From: an uncultured Lachnospiraceae bacterium
Lineage (GTDB): Bacteria > Bacillota > Clostridia > Lachnospirales > Lachnospiraceae
DNA: 11,448 bases
Assembly (NCBI GenBank): GCA_910588535.1
Contig: CAJUOO010000083.1
Span: 1 to 11,448, forward strand
Reading direction: 5' to 3'
Positions within the stretch are counted from its first letter, which is position 1. Each line of letters opens with the position of its first letter. Under the pieces are notes generated by a model. It was given only the letters and a program-made list of their open reading frames with translations, was not told the origin of the DNA and searched no databases. Position numbers and translations under genes: made by a program. Positions 1 through 6,961 of the stretch are shown here, piece by piece.

Positions 1-1404
1 CAGACATTGATACAGAAAAATCAAAATCTATCGATCGCCGTCCCTGTGACATATCAATTTCCTGCTATGGGTGATACCATGCTTACAGATAGGCCAGTAA
101 TCATCGGTACAGGCCCGGCAGGGCTTTTTTGTGGCTTGATGCTTGCAAGGAATGGCTATCGCCCTATTTTATTAGAGCGAGGCGCATCTGTGGAGGAGAG
201 GGAGAGACAGGTCAATCACTTTTGGTCCGGCGGCAAACTTGATATTAGGACGAATGTTCAATTTGGCGAGGGCGGCGCAGGAACTTTTTCAGATGGAAAG
301 CTTAACACGCTAATTAAAGATACCTGCGGAAGAAATCGCAAAGTGATGGAGTGCTTTGTCGAGGCGGGCGCACCAGAGGAAATCCTTTACACACATAAAG
401 CACATATCGGCACAGATATACTTAGAAAAGTAGTAAAGAATCTAAGATGTGAGATAGAACAGCTAGGAGGAGACGTATATTTTGACAGTCAAGTGACAGG
501 ACTGGAATGGAAACATGATCAAGCTGGTGACAGAAAACTGTCCGCTGTGATCATGAATGGAGAGAGAAGGTTGCCCTGCCAGATCTGTGTATTTGCCATA
601 GGTCACAGTGCAAGAGATACCTTCGAGCTTTTGCATCAGCAGGGGATTATGCTGACACAAAAATCATTTGCTGTCGGCGTGCGCATCGAGCATCCACAAA
701 GGTGGATTGACAGGACACAATATGGAGAGGAAGAACACCCATACCTTCCTCCTGCTGATTATAAAGTGACATATCAAGCGTCTAATGGAAGAAGTATCTA
801 TTCTTTTTGTATGTGTCCGGGAGGCTATGTGGTCAATGCTTCCTCCGAGGAAGGGCGGTTGGCTGTAAATGGGATGAGCTATCATGACCGGGCGGGGGAG
901 AACGGCAACAGCGCGCTGATTGTCTCAGTGACGCCAAAAGATTATGGAAGTGATCATCCCCTTGCGGGAGTGATGTTCCAGCGAAGACTTGAGGAGGCGG
1001 CATGGCGTGCAGGCAGCGGTGCCGTGCCAGTTCAGCTTTATAAGGATTTTAAAAAAAATTGTCCTTCCGAGAGTGCAGGGGAATATATGCCGTGCATAAA
1101 GGGAAATTACACCTTCACTAATCTGAGAGATATATTTCCTCCGTTTATCACAGAAACCTTGATAGAGGGTATAGAGTACTTTGGTACAAAGCTGAAAGGC
1201 TTCCATCGCCCGGATGCACTGTTGTCTGCTGTGGAGAGCCGAAGCTCATCTCCTGTGAGGATAGAGAGAGATGAGAACTTTGAGAGCAATGTAAAGGGCA
1301 TCTATCCTTGTGGGGAGGGAGCTGGCTATGCCGGAGGTATCACATCTGCGGCGATGGACGGAATAAAAGTTGCAGAAGCGATTGCCAAACGCTATCATGC
1401 GTAG
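1..1404 (+). CDS. FAD-dependent dehydrogenase-like protein (COG2509 type), 5' partial
   Basis: This is the 3' part of a predicted flavoprotein of the uncharacterised FAD-dependent dehydrogenase family COG2509. A dinucleotide-binding GTGPAG motif is encoded at 106-123, followed by an ERG segment at about 175-183. The family hallmark NVQFGEGGAGTFSDGKLNT is encoded at 253-309, and a C-terminal FAD-contacting GEGAGYAGGITSAAMDG stretch at about 1312-1362. There is no signal peptide or membrane segment in the visible part, so it is probably cytoplasmic. The frame is open back to base 1. The first possible start is TTG at 7, which has no visible ribosome binding site. The residues before GTGPAG (a VTYQFP segment, then RPVIIGTG) resemble the end of the family's N-terminal domain, so the gene very likely begins upstream of the window. 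The substrate is unknown for the family. It may head the downstream transcript, but an 84-base gap with a hairpin separates it from proB. Confidence 0.88.
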   Translation, partial: QTLIQKNQNLSIAVPVTYQFPAMGDTMLTDRPVIIGTGPAGLFCGLMLARNGYRPILLERGASVEERERQVNHFWSGGKLDIRTNVQFGEGGAGTFSDGKLNTLIKDTCGRNRKVMECFVEAGAPEEILYTHKAHIGTDILRKVVKNLRCEIEQLGGDVYFDSQVTGLEWKHDQAGDRKLSAVIMNGERRLPCQICVFAIGHSARDTFELLHQQGIMLTQKSFAVGVRIEHPQRWIDRTQYGEEEHPYLPPADYKVTYQASNGRSIYSFCMCPGGYVVNASSEEGRLAVNGMSYHDRAGENGNSALIVSVTPKDYGSDHPLAGVMFQRRLEEAAWRAGSGAVPVQLYKDFKKNCPSESAGEYMPCIKGNYTFTNLRDIFPPFITETLIEGIEYFGTKLKGFHRPDALLSAVESRSSSPVRIERDENFESNVKGIYPCGEGAGYAGGITSAAMDGIKVAEAIAKRYHA

Positions 1405-1418
1405 TATACTAGAGCGTG

Positions 1419-1455
1419 TCTGAAAAGCATTTATCTGACAAAAATGTTTTTCAGA
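1419..1455. repeat. Inverted repeat (14-bp stem, 9-base loop) between the flavoprotein gene and proB
   Basis: The arms are 1419-1432 (TCTGAAAAGCATTT) and 1442-1455 (AAATGTTTTTCAGA). They pair over 14 positions with one G-U wobble around the loop ATCTGACAA. No T-run follows the 3' arm, so it is a poor intrinsic terminator for the upstream gene. It could be a short dispersed repeat, an operator for proB or an RNA-stabilising hairpin. The loop contains CTGACA (1435-1440), which resembles a -35 box, but no convincing -10 follows at the right distance. Function is not determined. Confidence 0.6.
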
Positions 1456-1488
1456 TGCTTAAAAGGATAAGCAGAGGAAAGATAGAGA

Positions 1489-2319
1489 ATGAGAGAACAT
1501 CTGAGAAATAAAAAGAGGATTGTGATTAAGATTGGATCCTCTTCGCTGACACATGAGATAACAGGAAATCTAAATATGCAGAAGCTGGAAAGGCTGGTGC
1601 GCATGATCTGTGATCTGAGAAATCAGGGGATGGATGTGGTTTTAGTATCCTCCGGCGCGATTGCGGTGGGCAGAAAGACCCTTGGTCTTGTCGAGCGTCC
1701 AAAGTCCATATCACTCAGACAGGCATGTGCTGCGATTGGACAGGCAAACTTAATGATGATATACCAAAAGCTATTTTCAGAATATCATCAAATTTCCGCG
1801 CAGGTTCTGATGACAAAGAATACAATGATGGATGCTCTGGCGCGCCACAATGCCAAAAGCACCTTTGACGAGCTGCTGCAGCTTGGTGTGGTGCCAGTTG
1901 TGAACGAGAATGATACGGTGGCAACCTACGAGATTGAATTTGGAGATAATGATAAGCTATCTGCCATTGTCGCTGCCTTGATCGGTGCTGATCTGCTGGT
2001 GCTGTTGTCAGATATTGACGGATTGTTTACCGATGATCCGAATCAGAATCCTGAGGCAGAATTTATCGACGTCGTGCCAACTATTACGAAAGAGCTTGCT
2101 GCTATGGGGAAAGATGCCAACAGCAGTGTAGGTACAGGCGGAATGGCCTCTAAGATAGCGGCGGCTAGGATCGCTACAGCTTCTGGAGCGGATATGGTGA
2201 TTGCCAACGCGAGGGATACGGATATTATCTATGATATACTTCGGGGTGAGAAGGTGGGAACTTTATTTCTTTCCCATAAAAATACCGATTTTGATCTGCT
2301 CCACTATCTCTCGGATTAG
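1489..2319 (+). CDS. proB: Glutamate 5-kinase (ProB), short form without PUA domain
   Basis: Phosphorylates L-glutamate with ATP to gamma-glutamyl phosphate, the first and normally proline-inhibited step of proline synthesis, in the cytoplasm. The 276 residues cover one amino-acid-kinase domain. Visible motifs are VIKIGSSSL near residues 12-20, LVSSGAIAVGR at 52-62, the substrate-binding NENDTV at 139-144, FGDNDKLSA at 151-159, SDIDGLFTDDP at 174-184 and the nucleotide-site GTGGMASKI at 215-223. The protein ends about 50 residues later, so it lacks the C-terminal PUA domain of the longer (about 365-residue) enzymes such as that of E. coli. PUA-less forms are common in Firmicutes. ATG 1489 is chosen because AGAGGA lies at 1473-1478. 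The next gene starts 20 bases downstream, and proA follows two genes later, which completes the glutamate semialdehyde branch. Confidence 0.95.
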   Translation: MREHLRNKKRIVIKIGSSSLTHEITGNLNMQKLERLVRMICDLRNQGMDVVLVSSGAIAVGRKTLGLVERPKSISLRQACAAIGQANLMMIYQKLFSEYHQISAQVLMTKNTMMDALARHNAKSTFDELLQLGVVPVVNENDTVATYEIEFGDNDKLSAIVAALIGADLLVLLSDIDGLFTDDPNQNPEAEFIDVVPTITKELAAMGKDANSSVGTGGMASKIAAARIATASGADMVIANARDTDIIYDILRGEKVGTLFLSHKNTDFDLLHYLSD

Positions 2320-2339
2320 ACATAGTAACAGGGGGTTCT

Positions 2340-3530
2340 ATGGAAATTCGCATAATTAAAAATGCACCCGGAGTGATGTACAAGCCGGTCGCTGAGGGGA
2401 TCGTGCTGCAAATCACAGAGGGAAAATTTACATTGGGAGAGCTTGGCTCAAAGAAATTTGAACTGTTTTACGTCAATACAAACCAAAAAGAAGAGATTGA
2501 GCCAGATATACCAAAATATCATCTGTGGGATGTCATTTCTCTTATTCCGCCTAAATCTTATATATATTTTACCTCCATGAGTATGAAGGATAAGGGAAGA
2601 GTGGAGATAGGCCTCCATCGATATAGCTGGGAAAGTAAGGAGACAGAACTTATCTGTACAGCGATGGATGATTTATTTTTATATCCAGAACAGAAAAAGA
2701 CAAAGATATTTGTTTTGGACGAAAATTATCTTCTGTTTCAAAATATGTACTTAAAAACCAATGCTGTGGAGAATTACCAAGGTTTTTTGGATTTTGAGCT
2801 GGCTCTGTACAGCATACGGGAGAAAAAAAGCTTTGTAATCACTGATCAGTATCTTTTGCAGGCAGGTATCTCTTTTATGGCTCCTATGGGAAAAAATATC
2901 TGCGCGATCAAGACAGGTTATAATCTATTGTGCAACAATGGCTTTCGCTATCTGAACGAGGCGGAGACAGTGGTGGAGAATATTGGGTTTGTCAATATAA
3001 AGCAGATGATCTCCGATATTTTATTAAAGCAGAAAAATATCTACATTGATATTATTGATCAGGTTAAGGCAGATAAGACCATTCCAGCCTACCGTGTGGA
3101 GGGCGAATATCTCATCTATTCCCGCGTGTCGCGGGAGGGAAGCGAGGAGGTTATCTTCTATCATTATACAGATAAAGAAGTCAACGCATGCATTTTTCCC
3201 AATGTACATAAAATGGAGGATCTGTCCCGCCCTTGTATTCTCAATGGGATGCCCTGTATATTCATTGAGAGCCGCAAGGGTGCACAGCTTTATAATTTAA
3301 AGAAAGAAAAGAAGGAATTTGTATTTGGAAATGACACGCAGGTAAAGGATATCTTGGAAGATCTGATTGTGGTGGAGACCAAGCACAGAAGAAAGCTTTT
3401 TAAAAATGCATATACTACAGTGCAGGTCTTCCAGTATAAGGATCGCTCTATGTTGATACATGAGCGCGGCAGCTTTGGAGGTGTGATGGCACCAGAAGAT
3501 AAAACACTTTATCTGTTTATGAAATCATGA
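2340..3530 (+). CDS. Uncharacterised beta-rich protein in the proline/folate operon
   Basis: I do not recognise this 396-residue protein. It has no signal peptide, transmembrane segment, nucleotide-binding motif or cysteine cluster, so it is predicted to be cytoplasmic. The sequence is rich in short hydrophobic/aromatic beta-type stretches separated by charged turns, for example YIYFTSMSM near residue 73, LIYSRVSREGSEEVIFYHY near 259 and CIFIESRKGAQLYNLKKEKK near 302. This rhythm of a strand, a turn, then a strand ending in K/E-rich residues resembles divergent beta-propeller blades. That reading is by eye and could be wrong. AGGGGG at 2330-2335 directly precedes ATG 2340 with a short 4-base spacer. 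It begins 20 bases after proB and ends 25 bases before the cyclo-ligase gene, so it is probably co-transcribed with both. Codon use looks like that of its neighbours and gives no sign of recent transfer. A role in proline or folate metabolism is only suggested by position. Confidence 0.85.
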   Translation: MEIRIIKNAPGVMYKPVAEGIVLQITEGKFTLGELGSKKFELFYVNTNQKEEIEPDIPKYHLWDVISLIPPKSYIYFTSMSMKDKGRVEIGLHRYSWESKETELICTAMDDLFLYPEQKKTKIFVLDENYLLFQNMYLKTNAVENYQGFLDFELALYSIREKKSFVITDQYLLQAGISFMAPMGKNICAIKTGYNLLCNNGFRYLNEAETVVENIGFVNIKQMISDILLKQKNIYIDIIDQVKADKTIPAYRVEGEYLIYSRVSREGSEEVIFYHYTDKEVNACIFPNVHKMEDLSRPCILNGMPCIFIESRKGAQLYNLKKEKKEFVFGNDTQVKDILEDLIVVETKHRRKLFKNAYTTVQVFQYKDRSMLIHERGSFGGVMAPEDKTLYLFMKS

Positions 3531-3555
3531 AATACCAGTAGTAGGGGGAACAGAA

Positions 3556-4092
3556 ATGTACACCAAGGACGAGCTGAGAAAGGTGATTCGCGGCTATCGA
3601 AGATCCATGAACAGCGAAGATGCTGCAATAAAGAGCATCGCGATATTAAATAAATTATTTGAGACAGAACAGTACAAAAAGGCAGAGTGTATTTACTGTT
3701 ATATTGATTATAATAATGAGGTTAAGACAAAACCACTTATCAGAAAAGCATTGAAGGACGGGAAGCGCGTTGCCGCTCCAAGGATCTCTGGCAGTTCAAT
3801 GGAATTTTATTATATCAGCGGGTACTCTGATCTAAAAGAGGGAAGTTTTGGCATTATGGAGCCATATAACTGCGAGCTGGCGAAGGAGACGGATGCCCTG
3901 ATGATTATGCCGGGAGTCGCATTTGACAGGGAGAATCATCGTATTGGATTTGGAAGAGGCTATTATGACCGCTATCTGGAGCGTGAGAACACACATTATA
4001 AAATTGCACTTGCCTATCATTTTCAGATTTTTGAGCAGGTGCCATATGAGCCACATGATATATGTCCTGATATGGTAATATCAAATCGGTAA
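3556..4092 (+). CDS. 5-formyltetrahydrofolate cyclo-ligase
   Basis: Converts 5-formyltetrahydrofolate to 5,10-methenyltetrahydrofolate using ATP, returning a storage or inhibitory folate form to one-carbon metabolism (MTHFS/YgfA family, also named FthC). At 178 residues it is near the usual 180-200. Visible family features are an N-terminal basic segment (KDELRKVIRGYRR), FGIMEP at about 98-103, MPGVAFD at 118-124 and the strongly conserved GFGRGYYDRYL loop at 131-141 that forms part of the ATP/substrate site. The C-terminal VPYEPHDICPDMVISN is also typical. ATG 3556 is preceded by AGGGGG at 3543-3548, much like the site before the preceding unknown gene. It lies 25 bases after that gene and just before proA, so it splits the proB-proA pair. 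No membrane segment is seen; it is cytoplasmic. Confidence 0.94.
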   Translation: MYTKDELRKVIRGYRRSMNSEDAAIKSIAILNKLFETEQYKKAECIYCYIDYNNEVKTKPLIRKALKDGKRVAAPRISGSSMEFYYISGYSDLKEGSFGIMEPYNCELAKETDALMIMPGVAFDRENHRIGFGRGYYDRYLERENTHYKIALAYHFQIFEQVPYEPHDICPDMVISNR

Positions 4093-4119
4093 TATATTTG
4101 TACAGAAATGAGGAGTGTT

Positions 4120-5361
4120 ATGACAAAATTAGAGACACTTGGCGCCCGCGCCAAGGCGGTGGAACATCGATTGGGTATCATGTCCTCGGATGAAAAGAAC
4201 AGAGGGCTTTTACTTGCCGCAAATGCACTTTTGGATCGCAAGGAGGAGATTCTTGCTGCCAATAGAGAAGATCAAAAGCGTGCAGAGCAGAATCAGATAA
4301 AGGAAGCACTGCTTGACAGACTTAGGCTGACGGAGGAGAGAATTGAGGGGATCGCAGAGGGAATTCTTCAGGTTGCAGCATTAGAAGATCCGATCGGTGA
4401 GGTGCTTTCCATGAAAAAGCGCCCCAACGGTCTGCTTATTGGTCAAAAAAGAGTGCCTATCGGCGTGATTGGCATAATCTATGAAGCAAGACCGAATGTG
4501 ACAGCAGATGCCTTTGCACTTTGCTTTAAGACGGGAAATCCTGTTATTCTAAAGGGAGGAAGCGATGCTCTCTCCTCCAACAAGAAAATTGTGGAGGTTA
4601 TAAGAGATGCACTGGCGGGGGAGGGATTTCCTGCAGATGCCCTTTTGCTGATAGAGGCATCCGATCGGGAGACGACAAAAGAGTTTATGCGCCTGCGCGG
4701 TTATGTGGATCTTCTGATTCCAAGGGGAAGTGCCGGGCTTATCCGCTCTGTGGTGGAGAATAGCACTATCCCGGTGATAGAGACAGGAAGCGGAAATTGC
4801 CATATCTATGTGGACGAGAGTGCAGATCTGGACATGGCGCTTGATATTATTCACAATGCAAAAACACAGAGGATCGGGGTATGTAATTCCTGCGAATCTC
4901 TGGTACTTCACAAAAGCATTGTAGAACGATTTGTTCCCAGACTGGTAGAGAGATTGGATGGTGTAGAAATTCGCGGAGATGAGGAAGTATGTAAGGTGTC
5001 AAAGTATGTACTCCCCGCTGTGGAGGAGGACTGGGGGACAGAATATCTGGATTATATTCTCTCCGTCAGGACAGTGAATACCATCGAGGAGGCAATTTCA
5101 CATATTAATCGTTATAATACAAAACACTCAGAGTCTATTATCACAAAAGATTACTTTAGAGCAGAGCAGTTTTTAAATGAAATTGACGCGGCAGCAGTTT
5201 ATGTCAATGCGTCGACGCGGTTTACGGACGGACTTGAATTTGGATTTGGGGCAGAGATAGGTATTAGCACACAGAAGCTTCATGCCAGAGGGCCGATGGG
5301 CTTGAGAGAGCTGACATCGCTAAAATATATTATATACGGAAATGGGCAGATTCGAAAATAA
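4120..5361 (+). CDS. proA: Glutamate-5-semialdehyde dehydrogenase (gamma-glutamyl phosphate reductase, ProA)
   Basis: Reduces gamma-glutamyl phosphate with NADPH to glutamate-5-semialdehyde, the second step of proline synthesis; the product cyclises to pyrroline-5-carboxylate. No proC is visible in this window. The frame is open from ATG 4108, but I chose ATG 4120 because GAGGAG at 4110-4115 lies between the two and serves the second. This gives 413 residues, the normal family length. Family features include VPIGVIGIIYEARPNVT in the cofactor domain, NPVILKGGSDA, LLIPRGSAGLI, and the catalytic cysteine in RIGVCN (codon at 4882-4884, residue about 255). ETGSGNCHIYVD and the C-terminal FTDGLEFGFGAEIGISTQKLHARGP are also typical. 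The gene begins 27 bases after the cyclo-ligase stop codon (15 from the alternative start). ProB and ProA may interact to channel the labile phosphate, as known for other bacteria. Confidence 0.95.
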   Translation: MTKLETLGARAKAVEHRLGIMSSDEKNRGLLLAANALLDRKEEILAANREDQKRAEQNQIKEALLDRLRLTEERIEGIAEGILQVAALEDPIGEVLSMKKRPNGLLIGQKRVPIGVIGIIYEARPNVTADAFALCFKTGNPVILKGGSDALSSNKKIVEVIRDALAGEGFPADALLLIEASDRETTKEFMRLRGYVDLLIPRGSAGLIRSVVENSTIPVIETGSGNCHIYVDESADLDMALDIIHNAKTQRIGVCNSCESLVLHKSIVERFVPRLVERLDGVEIRGDEEVCKVSKYVLPAVEEDWGTEYLDYILSVRTVNTIEEAISHINRYNTKHSESIITKDYFRAEQFLNEIDAAAVYVNASTRFTDGLEFGFGAEIGISTQKLHARGPMGLRELTSLKYIIYGNGQIRK

Positions 5362-5381
5362 TCAGAAAAAGGAAAGCAGTA

Positions 5382-5432
5382 ATGTATATGACAGATAAGG
5401 GAGAACGTCAAGAGACATGTATAATGAAATGA
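5382..5432 (+). other. Possible 16-codon upstream reading frame overlapping the miaB start
   Basis: ATG 5382 is preceded by AGGAAAG (5370-5376) with a 5-base spacer and runs 16 codons to TGA 5430-5432. Its stop overlaps a second in-frame miaB ATG (5429) as ATGA, and the frame also covers the first miaB ATG (5417). It has the better-placed ribosome binding site of the two frames. It may couple translation of miaB to ribosomes leaving the uORF, or may be chance. The peptide resembles nothing I know. Confidence 0.25.
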
Positions 5433-6865
5433 ACTTAGATAAAATAGATATAAATTTAGAACCTCCCACAGAAGAACCAGCTAGACAATACTTTTTTATG
5501 GCAAAGTGCAGGGCGTGGGTGAAGGAATATGAGAAAAATCATAACTATCTGCCAAGTGCCTGCGTAGTTAATATGGGCTGTCAGATGAATGCCAGAGATT
5601 CAGAAAAGCTTCTTGGTGTGCTGCGTGCAGTTGGCTATCAGATCACGGATTCGGAGGAGGCAGATTTTGTTATCTATAATACCTGCACAGTTCGGGAAAA
5701 TGCAAATCTAAAGGTATATGGAAGACTTGGCTTTCTCAAGACCAGAAAAAAGAAAAATCCAAATATGAAGATTGCTCTTTGTGGTTGTATGATGCAGGAG
5801 CCAGTGGTAGTTGAGAAGATTAAAGCCAGCTATCGTTTTGTAGATATTATATTTGGTACTCACAATATCTATAAATTGGCTGAGCTGATATATGAGAATA
5901 TTGTCTCAAAGCAGATGATAGTCGATATATGGGAGAGCACCGATCGGATTGTGGAGGAGCTTCCTAATAAAAGAAAATACCCGTTTAAATCCGGTGTCAA
6001 TATTATGTTTGGCTGCAATAATTTTTGCAGCTATTGTATTGTCCCCTATGTGCGCGGCAGAGAGAGAAGCAGAGAGCCACAGGACATTCTAAGGGAAATT
6101 CGTGATCTTGCCGCTGACGGTGTTGTGGAGATTATGCTTTTGGGGCAAAATGTGAATTCTTATGGAAAATCATTAAAGGAACCAATAAGCTTTGCTGAGC
6201 TTTTAAGACAGTGTGCGCAGATTGAGGGGATAGAGCGCATCCGCTTTATGACGCCTCATCCCAAGGATCTGTCAGAGGAGCTGATAGATGTGATTAAAAG
6301 CTCAAAAAAGATATGCAAGCAGATTCATCTTCCTCTTCAGTCAGGGAGCAGCCGGATATTAAAGCAAATGAACCGCCGCTATACAAAGGAGCAATATCTT
6401 TCTCTTGTAGAGCGGATTCGGGCTGCTATACCAGAGGTGTCATTGACGACGGATATTATTGTGGGATTTCCGGGGGAGACGGAGGAGGATTTTGAGGAAA
6501 CCTTGGATGTTGTGAGGGCTGTGCAGTTTGACAGTGCGTTTACCTTTATCTACTCTAAGCGCACAGGAACACCTGCGGCAGAGATGGAGGATCAAGTGCC
6601 GGAGGAAGTGGTAAAGGTAAGGTTTGATCGTTTATTAAAGGAAATTCAGCAGATTTCCTCCAAACTTACAAAGCAAGGAGTTGGAAAAACCGAGCAGGTG
6701 CTTGTGGAGGAAATCAATGCACAGTCGCCAGAACTTGTGACGGGGAGACTGGAAAATAATCTGTTGGTACATTTTCCGGGGGATGCCTCATATATTGGAC
6801 AGCTTGTTCCAGTAACACTTACAGAGGCAAAGGGATTTTATTATCTGGGAGAGTGTGTAAGGTGA
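5417..6865 (+). CDS. miaB: tRNA-2-methylthio-N6-dimethylallyladenosine synthase (MiaB)
   Basis: Radical-SAM methylthiotransferase that converts i6A37 to ms2i6A37 in tRNAs reading UNN codons, using two [4Fe-4S] clusters and SAM. The 482 residues have the usual three parts. The N-terminal methylthiotransferase domain carries the auxiliary-cluster cysteines Cys55 (NMGCQMNARDSE), Cys90 (NTCTVRENA) and Cys124 (CGCMMQEP). The radical-SAM domain has CNNFCSYC (Cys200, Cys204, Cys207) followed by IVPYVRGRERSR. A TRAM-type tRNA-binding tail starts near residue 418. The NARDSE and VRGRERSR wording fits MiaB rather than MtaB or RimO. About 40 extra N-terminal residues before the first domain, including PARQYFFM, are common in clostridial members. 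The start is uncertain: ATG 5417 has AAGGGAG 13 bases upstream, and in-frame ATG 5429 is also possible. It lies 55 bases after proA and is probably co-transcribed with it. Confidence 0.95.
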   Translation: MYNEMNLDKIDINLEPPTEEPARQYFFMAKCRAWVKEYEKNHNYLPSACVVNMGCQMNARDSEKLLGVLRAVGYQITDSEEADFVIYNTCTVRENANLKVYGRLGFLKTRKKKNPNMKIALCGCMMQEPVVVEKIKASYRFVDIIFGTHNIYKLAELIYENIVSKQMIVDIWESTDRIVEELPNKRKYPFKSGVNIMFGCNNFCSYCIVPYVRGRERSREPQDILREIRDLAADGVVEIMLLGQNVNSYGKSLKEPISFAELLRQCAQIEGIERIRFMTPHPKDLSEELIDVIKSSKKICKQIHLPLQSGSSRILKQMNRRYTKEQYLSLVERIRAAIPEVSLTTDIIVGFPGETEEDFEETLDVVRAVQFDSAFTFIYSKRTGTPAAEMEDQVPEEVVKVRFDRLLKEIQQISSKLTKQGVGKTEQVLVEEINAQSPELVTGRLENNLLVHFPGDASYIGQLVPVTLTEAKGFYYLGECVR

Positions 6866-6892
6866 CACAGAGATAGAAGAAGGAAAAACATC

Positions 6893-6949
6893 TCAAGTTT
6901 GTGTCTGCGCTGTATTCACAAACTTGAAATACACGAAAAGCAGCGCAGA
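6893..6949 (+). promoter_or_regulatory. Two interlocked perfect inverted repeats upstream of the beta-glucosidase gene
   Basis: Arm A, 6893-6903 (TCAAGTTTGTG), is exactly complementary to A', 6917-6927 (CACAAACTTGA). Arm B, 6904-6912 (TCTGCGCTG), is exactly complementary to B', 6941-6949 (CAGCGCAGA). TATT 6913-6916 can also pair with AATA 6928-6931. The order is A-B-A'-B' with no gap between A and B, so the loop of one hairpin is an arm of the other. As RNA this gives either two mutually exclusive hairpins or a pseudoknot; as DNA it could be paired operators. It ends 4 bases before the GAGGA ribosome binding site (6953-6957). No T-run is present, so it is not an ordinary terminator. The pairing is seen directly; the regulatory role is inferred. 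Confidence 0.6.
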
Positions 6950-6961
6950 AATGAGGAATGT

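Noticed and set aside
1405..1488. T-box or other known riboswitch controlling proB
   Set aside because: The gap is only 84 bases, shows no specifier-loop/T-box sequence, and its single hairpin has no terminator T-run.
4549..4911. 120-codon minus-strand frame inside proA
   Set aside because: It lies fully antisense to a clear catalytic domain, has no convincing ribosome binding site and its translation resembles no protein; it is a shadow frame.
6899..6961. TTG 6899 as start of the beta-glucosidase
   Set aside because: The 21 extra codons lie within the interlocked inverted repeats, and GAGGA at 6953-6957 points to ATG 6962, where the GH1 fold begins.
6866..6961. BglG/LicT-type antiterminator (RAT) or terminator before the GH1 gene
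   Set aside because: The repeats do not match the RAT motif as I remember it, there is no overlapping T-tailed terminator, and no PTS or antiterminator gene is nearby.
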